This document shows positions 25,118-32,869 of a DNA stretch of 64,000 nt, in pieces. The position numbers were made by a program, and so were the translations under genes. Below the pieces are notes generated by a model. The model had not been told where the DNA came from, did not search any database, and was given only the letters and a program-made list of their open reading frames with translations. The number at the start of each line of letters is the position of its first letter. Within the stretch, counting starts at the first letter, position 1. Location of the stretch: assembly GCF_019449275.2 (NCBI RefSeq), contig NZ_JAHZQZ020000017.1, positions 1 through 64,000 on the forward strand, given 5' to 3'. Origin of the DNA: Microbacterium sp. HD4P20. GTDB lineage: Bacteria; Actinomycetota; Actinomycetes; Actinomycetales; Microbacteriaceae.

Positions 25118-25143
25118 GCACCACGTCCTCGTCGACGTGGTGC
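25118..25143 (-). other. Perfect hairpin between coaBC and GDPD
   Basis: 10-nt arms gcaccacgtc (25118-25127) and gacgtggtgc (25134-25143) around a 6-nt loop. It may form the extreme 5' end of the GDPD mRNA, because the predicted start point from TAGAGT is near 25142. It could instead terminate coaBC. Confidence 0.55.
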
Positions 25144-25162
25144 CGACCACTCTACATGCGCC

Positions 25163-25184
25163 GTTACCGTTTCGTTACTCTTTC
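25163..25184 (+). promoter_or_regulatory. 11-nt direct repeat upstream of GDPD (possible PHO box)
   Basis: Units gttaccgtttc and gttactctttc are adjacent and in phase, and they occupy the -35 region relative to the TAGAGT hexamer. The units resemble but do not equal the GTTCACC-type units before pitA and phoX. They overlap the coaBC stop codon. Confidence 0.4.
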
Positions 25185-26398
25185 TGTCGGAGTCCGACGA
25201 TGGCGTCCCACAGGGCGTCCGCGACCTGCCGCTTGGTGCCCGTCGGCGCCGCCACGACCTCGCCCGCGCCGTCGAGGATCGTCAGCGCATTGTCGTCGGA
25301 CTCGAACCCCTTCGACCAGCCGACCTCGTTGACCGCGAGAAGGTCCGCCCCCTTGCGCGCCGCCTTGCGGCGTCCGCGCTCGAGCAGCGTCTCGCCGTCG
25401 CCGGGGGTCTCGGCCGCGAACCCGACGATCGTCTGCCCCTCGCGCCGCCGGCCGACCAGGCCCGCGAGCAGGTCGTCGTTCTCGACGAGATCGAGTGTGA
25501 TCCCGCCGTCCGGCGCCGTCTCCTTCGTACGCTTGCGCGGCGACACCTCAGCCACGCGATAGTCCGCCACGGCGGCCGCCATCACGACGACCTCCGCGGC
25601 CTCGGCGGCCCCGGCCAGCCGCTCCCCGAGTTCGACCGCAGTTCCTGCGCGCTCGACGGTGATGCCCGGACGAGTGGATGCGGCGGCGAGCACGCCATCG
25701 TCGACATGAGCGGCGATCAGCCGCACATCTGCACCCCGGTCGGCGGCGGCGAGCGCCACCGCGACGCCCTGCCTTCCGCTGGAACGGTTGCCGATGAAGC
25801 GCACCGGGTCGATCGGCTCGCGCGTGCCGCCCGCCGTCACGACCACCCGCAGACCTTCGAGGTCCCGCCGCGCGGCGCCGGCTGCGGACAGCGCAGCGTC
25901 GAAGATCGCCTCGGGCTCCGACATCCGTCCCGGTCCGCTGTCCCCGCCGGTCAGTTCGCCGTCGTCGGGACCGACCATGATCACGCCGCGCTCGCGAAGT
26001 GTCGCGATGTTGTGCACCGTCGCGGGGTGTCGCCACATCTCGGTGTGCATGGCCGGGGCGACGACGACCGGTGCCGTAGTGGCGAGTAGGGTCGTTCCGA
26101 GAAGGTCGTCCGCGAGTCCCGCGGTCATCCTCGCCAGGGTGTTCGCCGTCGCGGGCGCCACGATCACGAGATCGGCCGCCTGGCCGAGCGCGACGTGGCG
26201 TACGCGTGCGACGTCATCGTGGACGGAGGTGGTCACCGCGTGGCGACTGATCGCCTCCCACGTCGGGAGGCCGACGAACCGCAGGGCGTCGTCGGTCGGC
26301 ACGACATGGACCTCGTGGCCCTCCTTCACCAGGAGACGCACGAGCTGCACGGTCTTGTAGGCGGCGATCCCGCCCGTGACTCCGACAACGACGAACAT
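25175..26398 (-). CDS. coaBC: Bifunctional phosphopantothenoylcysteine decarboxylase/phosphopantothenate-cysteine ligase
   Basis: A 407-aa fusion for two consecutive steps of coenzyme A synthesis. The N-terminal CoaC flavoprotein (residues 1 to about 185) starts with VVVGVTGGIAAYK and has the active-site His in WEAISRHAV and the PAMHTEMW motif. The C-terminal CoaB part starts at LRVVVTAGGTREPIDPVRFIGNRSSG. In the CoaC clamp, the Cys of the E. coli type LACG motif is replaced (ELTGGDSGPGRM), as I recall for other actinobacterial enzymes. The ATG is directly preceded by CGGAGG without spacing, while CAAGAT lies 6 nt before it, so a leaderless mRNA is possible. Confidence 0.95.
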   Translation of the reverse strand: MFVVVGVTGGIAAYKTVQLVRLLVKEGHEVHVVPTDDALRFVGLPTWEAISRHAVTTSVHDDVARVRHVALGQAADLVIVAPATANTLARMTAGLADDLLGTTLLATTAPVVVAPAMHTEMWRHPATVHNIATLRERGVIMVGPDDGELTGGDSGPGRMSEPEAIFDAALSAAGAARRDLEGLRVVVTAGGTREPIDPVRFIGNRSSGRQGVAVALAAADRGADVRLIAAHVDDGVLAAASTRPGITVERAGTAVELGERLAGAAEAAEVVVMAAAVADYRVAEVSPRKRTKETAPDGGITLDLVENDDLLAGLVGRRREGQTIVGFAAETPGDGETLLERGRRKAARKGADLLAVNEVGWSKGFESDDNALTILDGAGEVVAAPTGTKRQVADALWDAIVGLRQKE

Positions 26399-26446
26399 CC
26401 TCCGATCTTGGCACGACCCCGGATCGCGACAGGCAGGAGCTCTCAT

Positions 26447-27166
26447 ATGTGCACGGTCGTCATCCGCGTCCCGGCGGCGGCAGACGAGCCCGTCCGCCTG
26501 CTGGCCATCCGCGACGAGGACCCCGCTCGGCCCTGGAACCCCTTCGGGCGCTGGTGGCCCGAGCCGCACGCGGGGATCATCGGCGTGCGGGACGCGCGTG
26601 CCGGCGGCGCGTGGCTCGCGGCGGATCCCGAGACGGGGCGACTCGCCGTACTGCTCAACCGCGCGGATGCCTCGACCCGCCCGGCGTCCGAGCTCGGATC
26701 CCGCGGCGGCATCGTGCTCGAGTCGGTCGCCGGCCGCTCCCCCCACGGCGAGCCCGCGACGCACGGGTTCAACCTCGTGGAGGTGGAGGGGCCGAGAGCG
26801 CGCGTTCTGACCTGGGACGGCGCCACCCTGCGCTCGGTCGATCTCACGCCGGGCACCCACATGATCGCGCACGACGACGTCGATGACCCTGCGACACCGC
26901 GGATCGCCGAGTGGCTGGACGACTTCCGCGCCGCCGAGCCCGCCGATGGCGAACGATGGTGGATGCCGTGGGTCGACGTGCTCGAGAGGTCGGCCGCATT
27001 GGGCAGCACCGATGACCGCGCGATCATCCGCGACAACCGCCCGCACGGCTACCCGACCCTGTCACTCCTCGCGTGCGTGGCGACGGTGTCGCCACACGAC
27101 ATCGACGTGCACTACGGCGAGCTGACCGAGCCCGGCCACTGGGGCGGTGGCCTCGAGCTCGCCTGA
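26447..27166 (+). CDS. NRDE (TANGO2-like) family protein
   Basis: A 239-aa member of the NRDE family. It begins MCTVV, so that Cys2 becomes the N-terminal residue after Met removal, as in Ntn-type hydrolases. The diagnostic NRDE motif is here IRDEDPARPW, with Ile-Arg in place of Asn-Arg, and is followed by the typical GG-WLA (GGAWLAADPETGRLAVLLNR) segment. Eukaryotic TANGO2 has been linked to haem and lipid handling, while bacterial functions are unknown. AGGAG lies 6-7 nt upstream of the ATG. It is divergent from coaBC, with 48 nt between the starts. Confidence 0.85.
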   Translation: MCTVVIRVPAAADEPVRLLAIRDEDPARPWNPFGRWWPEPHAGIIGVRDARAGGAWLAADPETGRLAVLLNRADASTRPASELGSRGGIVLESVAGRSPHGEPATHGFNLVEVEGPRARVLTWDGATLRSVDLTPGTHMIAHDDVDDPATPRIAEWLDDFRAAEPADGERWWMPWVDVLERSAALGSTDDRAIIRDNRPHGYPTLSLLACVATVSPHDIDVHYGELTEPGHWGGGLELA

Positions 27167-27230
27167 CCCGCCTCGCCACCGGCATCCCCATCCCCATTCC
27201 CGTCTTAATCCCCGGCTCCGGTCCTGGGTC

Positions 27231-27350
27231 GCCGGACACAGAATCGGATCCGTAGGAGCGGATGGTCGCCTCGACGCGCCGTCGCCGGATGCCGCAGCGC
27301 GGCGTGTCGCGTGCCCCGTCCGCACCAGCGGATCCGATTCTGTGTGCGGC
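27231..27350 (+). repeat. Constant-core inverted repeat, copy 2
   Basis: 22-nt arms (27231-27252 and 27329-27350, one mismatch) enclose a 76-nt interior. Inside, CGACGCGCCG (27272-27281) pairs with CGGCGTGTCG (27300-27309), and between them lies CGGATGCCG (27286-27294). All three blocks are identical in the element at 2959-3045, whereas the outer arms are unrelated in sequence. It lies between the NRDE gene and the promoter of the LysM-like gene. Confidence 0.8.
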
Positions 27351-27386
27351 GGGCGGAATCTCTGGCGTGGGCGAACCCGCACCCGG

Positions 27387-27392
27387 TACATT
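27387..27392 (+). promoter_or_regulatory. -10 hexamer of leaderless LysM-like gene
   Basis: TACATT lies 7 nt before ATG 27400 and 4 nt before the ATG at 27397. The spacing seen elsewhere favours 27400. Confidence 0.5.
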
Positions 27393-27399
27393 CGCGATG

Positions 27400-27870
27400 A
27401 TGAAACTCTCGGCCAAGGCCACCGTGGCGGGGTCAGCGCTCGTTGTCGGCGGCCTCGTCGCCCTCGCCGTTCCGGCCGTCGCGTCGGTCCACAGCGAACT
27501 GTCCTCCTGGGCGGTGTTCAGCCCCGAGCCAGAGCCGACCGCTTACGTGGGCCTCACTCCCGCGTCGGACCGCGAACCCACCGCGGAACCCATCAAGGAC
27601 CGCACCCACGGCGACTGCGAGCTGCTGTACTACCCGGACGGCGGGATCAGCCCGGCACTCGAGGCTCCTATCGACACCGGAGTGCGCGAGTTCGCCGCGG
27701 GCACCGTCGAGCTAGTCGACGGCATCCCGACGCTCTACACGGTCGCTGCTGGTGACGCGATGGCCGGGATTGGAACCCGGTTCTGCACCTTCTCGCCCGG
27801 CATCTTCTACTTCAACGACGTTCACCTGCAGGGCACGATCCAGCCCGGTGACGTGCTGCGTCTGCGCTAG
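27400..27870 (+). CDS. Secreted LysM-like protein
   Basis: A 156-aa protein with a clear signal peptide (basic KLSAK, hydrophobic stretch, VPAVAS cleavage region near residue 30). After a Pro/Glu-rich spacer, the C-terminal 50 residues read like a LysM module: LYTVAAGDAMAGIGTRFC, then YFNDVHLQGTIQPGDVLRLR. LysM modules bind peptidoglycan, so a cell-wall-associated role is likely. Two Cys (GDCELL and RFCTF) could form a disulfide. No catalytic domain is attached. The open frame extends upstream through the inverted-repeat element, but the promoter hexamer excludes those codons. A strong terminator follows. Confidence 0.8.
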   Translation: MKLSAKATVAGSALVVGGLVALAVPAVASVHSELSSWAVFSPEPEPTAYVGLTPASDREPTAEPIKDRTHGDCELLYYPDGGISPALEAPIDTGVREFAAGTVELVDGIPTLYTVAAGDAMAGIGTRFCTFSPGIFYFNDVHLQGTIQPGDVLRLR

Positions 27871-27885
27871 CCCCACCAAGCGTTG

Positions 27886-27919
27886 AAGGCCCCGCTTCCC
27901 ACCTGGGAGGCGGGGCCTT
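27886..27919. terminator. Terminator of the LysM-like gene
   Basis: 15-nt arms (27886-27900 and 27905-27919, one G-U) around a 4-nt loop, ending in CCTTCGCTG, 16 nt after the stop codon. Confidence 0.8.
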
Positions 27920-28073
27920 CGCTGTCCCCGCCTAGTCAGTCATCCCCGACCGGACCCAGTTCTGCACGCGCCAGACCACGTCGTAAAGGTTGAGCGGGGC
28001 GAACTTGCAGGCGTCTCACCGCTGGCCGAACCGGGCGGTCCAGGCGGGGATGCGACTGCAGCAGCGGTCAAGA

Positions 28074-28937
28074 TCAGACCAGACTCTTGGTGTGCCAGAT
28101 GGTCTTCGTCTCGGTGAAGGCGGCGATGCGCTGCAGGCTCGGAGCCGCGGCATCCGTCCCGTTCTCGGGAGGGAGCACCCGCGTCAGCGTCTCGGCGGCA
28201 GCGATCTGCAGATCGACCCAGTCGAGGTCGCCGGCGCCGACGAGATCGAGCGCGTGCACGTCGGGATGTGAGGCCAGCCACGGCGCGAGCTCCGCGGGCG
28301 AACCGGTCAGCATGTTGACGACACCGCCGGGCACGTCGGATGTCGCCAGCACCTCGGCGAGCGAGATCGCTGACAGCGGGTAGCGCTGCGCGGCCACGAC
28401 GACGACCGAGTTGCCCGTGACGAGCGCCGGCGCGATGGCCGAGACCAGGCCGAGGAGCGCGGTGTCCTGCGGCGCGATGACCCCCACCACACCGGTGGGC
28501 TCGGGCACCGAGATGTTGAAGTAGGGCCCCGCGACGGGGTTGCCGTTGCCGGCCACCTGCCCGAACTTGTCGCACCAGCCGGCGTACCAGACCCACCGAT
28601 CGATCGCCTCGTCCACCTCGGCAGTCGCAGCGGACGTCGACACCCCGGTCTGCTGCACGATCTCGTCGACGAACTGCGCGCGGCGACCCTCGAGCAGTTC
28701 GGCCACGCGGTACAGCACCTGACCGCGGTTGTACGCGGTGGCCCCCGACCAGCCCTTGACGGCGCCGCGAGCGGCCACGACGGCATCCCGCGCGTCCTTG
28801 CGGGAGGCCAGCGCCGCGTTCGCCAGGAACGCGCCCTTGTTGGAGACGACCTCGTACGTGCGGCCCGACTCGCTACGCGGGAAGGCGCCGCCGATGAAGA
28901 GCTTGTAGGTCTTCGGGACGCTGAGTCGCTTGCTCAT
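28074..28937 (-). CDS. Truncated aldehyde dehydrogenase family protein lacking the catalytic domain
   Basis: A 287-aa protein with the N-terminal NAD-binding half of an aldehyde dehydrogenase (YKLFIGGAFPRSESGRTYEV, GVVGVIAPQDTALLGLVSAIAPALVTGNS) but without the catalytic domain. The ELGGK Glu motif and the GQxC nucleophile are both absent, and after about residue 230 the sequence departs from the family. It overlaps the full-length ALDH gene by 4 nt (ATGA), so both are made together. It probably serves as a non-catalytic partner or allosteric subunit of the upstream ALDH. Because it is intact, coupled and not frameshifted, it does not look like a decaying gene. Confidence 0.85.
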   Translation of the reverse strand: MSKRLSVPKTYKLFIGGAFPRSESGRTYEVVSNKGAFLANAALASRKDARDAVVAARGAVKGWSGATAYNRGQVLYRVAELLEGRRAQFVDEIVQQTGVSTSAATAEVDEAIDRWVWYAGWCDKFGQVAGNGNPVAGPYFNISVPEPTGVVGVIAPQDTALLGLVSAIAPALVTGNSVVVVAAQRYPLSAISLAEVLATSDVPGGVVNMLTGSPAELAPWLASHPDVHALDLVGAGDLDWVDLQIAAAETLTRVLPPENGTDAAAPSLQRIAAFTETKTIWHTKSLV

Positions 28938-30376
28938 GCGCGCGCTCCCTTCAGGTAGGCGGCGAGTCCGTGGCGGCCGCCCTCGCGGCCGTACCCGGAT
29001 TCCTTGTAGCCGCCGAACGGCGACGACGGATCGAAGCGGTTGAAGGTGTTCGCCCACACCACGCCGGCGCGGAGCCGGTCGGCGACGGCGAGGATGCGTG
29101 ATCCCTTGTCTGTCCAGATGCCCGCGGAGAGGCCATAAGGCGTGTTGTTCGCCTTCTCGATGGCCTCGGCTGGCGTACGGAAGGTGAGCACCGACAGCAC
29201 CGGTCCGAAGATCTCGTCGCGCGCGATGCGGTGGCTCGCCTGCACGTTCGTGAAGATGGTCGGAGCGAACCAGAACCCGTTGTCGGGAATGACGCAGTCT
29301 GCGCTCCAGCGCTCTGCGCCCTCCTCCTCGCCGATGCGGCTGAGCTCGCGGATGCGCTCGAGCTGCTCGCGAGAGTTGATCGCACCGATGTCGGTGTTCT
29401 TATCGAGCGGATCCCCCAGGCGCAGCGTGGAGAGCCGCGTCTTCAGCCGGTCGACGACCTCGTCGTGGACCGACTCCTGCACGAGCAGGCGGCTGCCGGC
29501 GCAGCACACGTGGCCCTGGTTGAAGAAGATGCCGTTGACGATGCCCTCGATCGCCTGGTCGATCGGGGCGTCTTCGAACACGATGTTCGCGGCTTTGCCG
29601 CCGAGTTCGAGCGTGAGCTTCTTGTCGGTGCCGGCGACGGACTTCGCGATCTCGCGTCCGACGCCCGTGGAGCCCGTGAAGGCAACCTTGTCGACATCGG
29701 GATGCCGCACGATGGCCGCACCGGTCGGCCCGGCGCCGGTGACGATGTTGACGACGCCCGGCGGCAGGTCGGCCTGCTGCAGGATCTCGGCGAAGATGAG
29801 AGCCGACAGCGGAGTGGTCTCGGCGGGCTTGATGACGACGGTGTTTCCTGCGGCGAGCGCCGGCGCGATCTTCCACGCGAGCATGAGCAGCGGGAAGTTC
29901 CACGGGATCACCTGGCCGGCCACGCCCAGCGGCTTCGGGTCGGCCCCGAGGCCGGCGTAGTCGAGCTTGTCGGCCCAGCCTGCGTAATAGAAGAACCAGG
30001 CGGCGACCAGCGGCACGTCGACGTCGCGACTCTCCTTGATGGGCTTGCCGTTGTCGAGGCTCTCTGCCACGGCCAGTTCGCGGGCGCGCTCCTGCACGAG
30101 CCGGGCGATCCGGAACAGGTACTTGCCGCGGTCGCGACCGCTCATCTTCGACCAGGTCTTGTCGAACGCCCGGCGGGCGGCGCCGACGGCGGCATCGACA
30201 TCCGCGTCGCTCGCCGAGGCGATCGTGGCGATGTGCTTCTCGTCGGCGGGCGAGATGGTGGCGAACGATTCGCCCGACCCCGACCGGAAGTCGCCGTCGA
30301 TGAAGAGCCCGTACTCGGGCTTGAGTGAGAGGACGGCCCGGGACTCGGGCGCCGGTGCGTATTCGAGGAAACTCAT
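28934..30376 (-). CDS. Aldehyde dehydrogenase family protein
   Basis: A 480-aa NAD(P)-dependent aldehyde dehydrogenase of full length. The Rossmann segment has GVAGQVIPWNFPLLMLAWKIAPAL. FTGSTGVGREIA follows, then the general-base motif LELGGKAANIVFEDA and the nucleophile Cys in GHVCCAGSRLLVQ. It is the middle gene of the operon deoC, ALDH, truncated ALDH. Because DeoC releases acetaldehyde from deoxyribose-5-phosphate, oxidation of acetaldehyde to acetate is the likely role. This is inference from context. Confidence 0.92.
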   Translation of the reverse strand: MSFLEYAPAPESRAVLSLKPEYGLFIDGDFRSGSGESFATISPADEKHIATIASASDADVDAAVGAARRAFDKTWSKMSGRDRGKYLFRIARLVQERARELAVAESLDNGKPIKESRDVDVPLVAAWFFYYAGWADKLDYAGLGADPKPLGVAGQVIPWNFPLLMLAWKIAPALAAGNTVVIKPAETTPLSALIFAEILQQADLPPGVVNIVTGAGPTGAAIVRHPDVDKVAFTGSTGVGREIAKSVAGTDKKLTLELGGKAANIVFEDAPIDQAIEGIVNGIFFNQGHVCCAGSRLLVQESVHDEVVDRLKTRLSTLRLGDPLDKNTDIGAINSREQLERIRELSRIGEEEGAERWSADCVIPDNGFWFAPTIFTNVQASHRIARDEIFGPVLSVLTFRTPAEAIEKANNTPYGLSAGIWTDKGSRILAVADRLRAGVVWANTFNRFDPSSPFGGYKESGYGREGGRHGLAAYLKGARA

Positions 30377-30417
30377 GTGTGTCTTCCGAGATCGGGAATC
30401 AGTCGCCTGGCTGCGAC

Positions 30418-31425
30418 TCAGTCAATCGTCACGTAGTCGGCCCCGGAGTAGTGTCCGGTCTTCAGCTTCTGGCGCTGCAGCAGCACGTCGTTGAGAAGGC
30501 TGGATGCTCCGTACCGGAAGAGGTGGGGCTGCAGCCATTCCTCCCCCACGGTCTCAGCCACGGTCACGAGGTACTTGATCGCGTCCTTGGAGGTGCGGAT
30601 GCCGCCCGCGGGCTTGACGCCCACCTTCTCGCCCGTCGCACGATGCCAGTCGCGCACGACCTCGAGCATCAGCAGCGTCACCGGCAGCGTGGCCGCCGGC
30701 GACACTTTGCCGGTCGAAGTCTTGATGAAGTCCCCGCCGGCGAGGATCGCCAGCCACGACGCGCGCTTGACGTTGTCGTAGGTGTTCAGCTCGCCGGTTT
30801 CGAGGATCACCTTGAGCGACGCGTAGGTGCCGTCTTCGCGGCGGCACGCATGCTTGACGCGCGCGATCTGATCGAACACCAGGCCGTAGCGGCCCGAGAG
30901 GAACGCGCCGCGGTCGATCACCATGTCGATCTCATCAGCGCCGTGCGCGACCGCCTCCGCCGTGTCGGCGAGCTTGATGTCCAGTGACGCACGTCCGCTC
31001 GGGAACGCCGTGGCGACCGCGGCTACCGAGACGCCGCCCTCGTCCGGGTCGCCGTGGGCGCTGCCGAGGGCTGCCACGGCATGCGGCACCATGTCGCCGT
31101 AGACGCAGACGGCGGCGACCCGCGGACAGGTCGGGTCCGACGCATCCGGGTTCAGTGCCTTCGCGACGAGCGACCGGACTTTTCCGGGTGTGTCGGCCCC
31201 CTCGAGGGTCGTGAGGTCGATGAGCTCGATGATCTTGTCGAGCGCCCACGCCTTGGAGGTCGTCTTGATGGAGCGGGTGCCCAGGCCGGCTGCGCGCTGG
31301 TCGAGACCGACGGCATCGACGCCTGCCAATCCGTGCAGATAGCGCCGCAGCGTGGTGTCGTCGGGCTCGCCGCCGAGCAGCTCGACGGCCCGCTCGGGCA
31401 GCGTCTGCAGATCGGTCCGGCTCAT
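30418..31425 (-). CDS. deoC: Deoxyribose-phosphate aldolase
   Basis: A 335-aa DeoC of the long type. It splits 2-deoxy-D-ribose-5-phosphate into glyceraldehyde-3-phosphate and acetaldehyde. The Schiff-base Lys is Lys235 in FIKTSTGKVSP. The substrate-binding VKPAGGIRTSKDA segment and the LIDLTTLEGADTPGKV start of the barrel are also clear. An N-terminal extension of about 70 residues, including SRTDLQTLPERAVELLGG, distinguishes it from the 220-250-aa short form. Its stop is 41 nt from the next start, and it heads the three-gene deoxyribose/acetaldehyde operon. Confidence 0.94.
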   Translation of the reverse strand: MSRTDLQTLPERAVELLGGEPDDTTLRRYLHGLAGVDAVGLDQRAAGLGTRSIKTTSKAWALDKIIELIDLTTLEGADTPGKVRSLVAKALNPDASDPTCPRVAAVCVYGDMVPHAVAALGSAHGDPDEGGVSVAAVATAFPSGRASLDIKLADTAEAVAHGADEIDMVIDRGAFLSGRYGLVFDQIARVKHACRREDGTYASLKVILETGELNTYDNVKRASWLAILAGGDFIKTSTGKVSPAATLPVTLLMLEVVRDWHRATGEKVGVKPAGGIRTSKDAIKYLVTVAETVGEEWLQPHLFRYGASSLLNDVLLQRQKLKTGHYSGADYVTID

Positions 31426-31448
31426 TGTTCTCCCTCAGTCGTGTGGCT

Positions 31449-31475
31449 CGGGTGAGGGCGAGGACGCCTCACCCG
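31449..31475 (-). other. Hairpin overlapping the stop of the 126-aa membrane protein gene
   Basis: 9-nt arms cgggtgagg (31449-31457) and cctcacccg (31467-31475), with the stop codon of the upstream gene inside the stem. It may be an intrinsic terminator that isolates deoC from the gene before it, but no T tract is visible. Confidence 0.4.
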
Positions 31476-31849
31476 GTCTTGTTCGCCGGTGCGTGCTGCA
31501 CGGCGGTCGCCTTCGAATGCCGTAGCAGTACGATCACGCCGATCCCGACGACCACCGCGAACGCGATGCTCAAGGTGGTGAAGGCGAACCAGTTCTCGTC
31601 GAGCGCCAGCACGATGGCCGCCGCAAGGACTGCGATCGCCGCCGCCGCAAGCTTGGAGGCGGACTTCAAGCCTACCCCGGGGGTCAGCCGCCCGGCGGGC
31701 GCATCGCCCCTCGCGAGGATCAGGTCGGCGAACGCGTCGAGCGTCGCCAGCAGCGAGGCGGAATATGCGACAGCGCAGCCGAGCGCGCCCCACAGATTGA
31801 CGGGGTTCGCGGCCGCCGTGTCGGCGGCGAACAGCTCCAGCGGATTCAC
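31469..31849 (-). CDS. Small membrane protein of unknown function
   Basis: A 126-aa protein with three hydrophobic segments (about residues 17-45, 64-84 and 89-110) and a polar C-terminal tail. I recognise no family. The segment between the first two helices (ARGDAPAGRLTPGVGLKSASK) is polar and basic. The position between ribF (48 nt upstream on the same strand) and deoC (43 nt downstream) gives no functional hint. The start is the first ATG of the frame, and no strong ribosome-binding site was seen. Confidence 0.6.
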   Translation of the reverse strand: MNPLELFAADTAAANPVNLWGALGCAVAYSASLLATLDAFADLILARGDAPAGRLTPGVGLKSASKLAAAAIAVLAAAIVLALDENWFAFTTLSIAFAVVVGIGVIVLLRHSKATAVQHAPANKTG

Positions 31850-31897
31850 GCCTCGATCGTAGGCGCGACAGGGGCCGCCGGTCTATGGCACGGCGGT

Positions 31898-32869
31898 TCA
31901 GGACAGCTCGCGCCGCACTCGCGCGACGTCGTCGGTGATCTGCGCGATGAGAGGCTCCACGCCCTCGAACGCGACCATGCCGCGGATGCGCTCGACGAAC
32001 TCGACGTCGACGGTGTGGCCGTACAGGTCGAGGTCGGTTTCGTCCAGCACATAGGCCTCGACCTGCAGCACGTCGATGTCGTCGAACGTCGGGTTGGTGC
32101 CCACGCTGATCGCGGCGGGGTAGCGCACGCTGCTGCGCGGCTGCGCCGACCCGTCACCGCGCGCGCCCGCGTCGATCAGCCAGCCCGCGTACACGCCCTC
32201 TGCCGGGACGAAGCCCTCCAGGTCGGCAGCGAGATTCGCGGTGGGGAAGCCGAGGTCGCGCCCGCGCTTGAGGCCGTGGACGACTTCCCCCCGCACCGCG
32301 TGCGGGCGGCCGAGGAGCCTGGCGGCACCGGCCACGTCGCCCTCGGCCAGCAGGTCGCGCACCCATGTCGACGACACGCGGCGCCCCGCGTCGATCGCCC
32401 GGACATCGTCGATCACGTCGACCTCGAACCCGAACTGGGTGCCGAGCTCGCGCAGCAGCGCCGGGTCGCCCGCTCCCCCGCGCCCGAAGCGGAAATCGGC
32501 TCCGACGAGCACGATCCGCACACCGAGGGCTCCGACGAGCACATGCTCGACGAACTCGCGCGCGCCGAGGTCGGCCAGCGCGCGGTCGAACGTGAGCATG
32601 AGAGTCGCGTCGACGCCCGCATCAGCGAGCAGCTGAAGCTTCTGGTTCGCACCTACCAGACTGTCCGGGCAGATCTCGGGCCGCAGGAGGGCGAGCGGAT
32701 TGCGGTCGAACGTCACGGCCACCACGCGAGCGCCCGCGGCCTCGGCATCCACCCGGGCGCGGTCGATCACGGCGCGATGTCCCGAGTGCACACCGTCGAA
32801 CTTGCCGATCACGACCACCGAGGGGCCGAATCCGGCGGGGACGTCGCCCGGGGCGCGGAAGACGATCAC
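31898..32869 (-). CDS. ribF: Bifunctional riboflavin kinase/FAD synthetase
   Basis: A 323-aa RibF that makes FMN and then FAD. The N-terminal nucleotidyltransferase (residues 1 to about 185) has the VVVIGKFDGVHSGHRAV phosphate-binding motif. The C-terminal flavokinase domain has LGRPHAVRGEVVHG and GRDLGFPTANL, containing the PTAN motif that binds MgATP. The GTG start at 32869 overlaps the TGA of the upstream membrane protein gene (GTGA), so translation is coupled. Neither truB nor rpsO, the common ribF neighbours, is directly adjacent, although both occur in the window. Confidence 0.94.
   Translation of the reverse strand: MIVFRAPGDVPAGFGPSVVVIGKFDGVHSGHRAVIDRARVDAEAAGARVVAVTFDRNPLALLRPEICPDSLVGANQKLQLLADAGVDATLMLTFDRALADLGAREFVEHVLVGALGVRIVLVGADFRFGRGGAGDPALLRELGTQFGFEVDVIDDVRAIDAGRRVSSTWVRDLLAEGDVAGAARLLGRPHAVRGEVVHGLKRGRDLGFPTANLAADLEGFVPAEGVYAGWLIDAGARGDGSAQPRSSVRYPAAISVGTNPTFDDIDVLQVEAYVLDETDLDLYGHTVDVEFVERIRGMVAFEGVEPLIAQITDDVARVRRELS

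Noticed and set aside
24239-26089. 616-codon plus-strand frame opposite GDPD and coaBC
   Set aside because: It has no recognisable domain or ribosome-binding site, and both opposite-strand genes are well supported.
26399-27046. N-terminal extension of coaBC across the NRDE gene
   Set aside because: It lies antisense to a real gene on the plus strand, and the CoaC family starts at the glycine-rich VTGG motif encoded from 26398.
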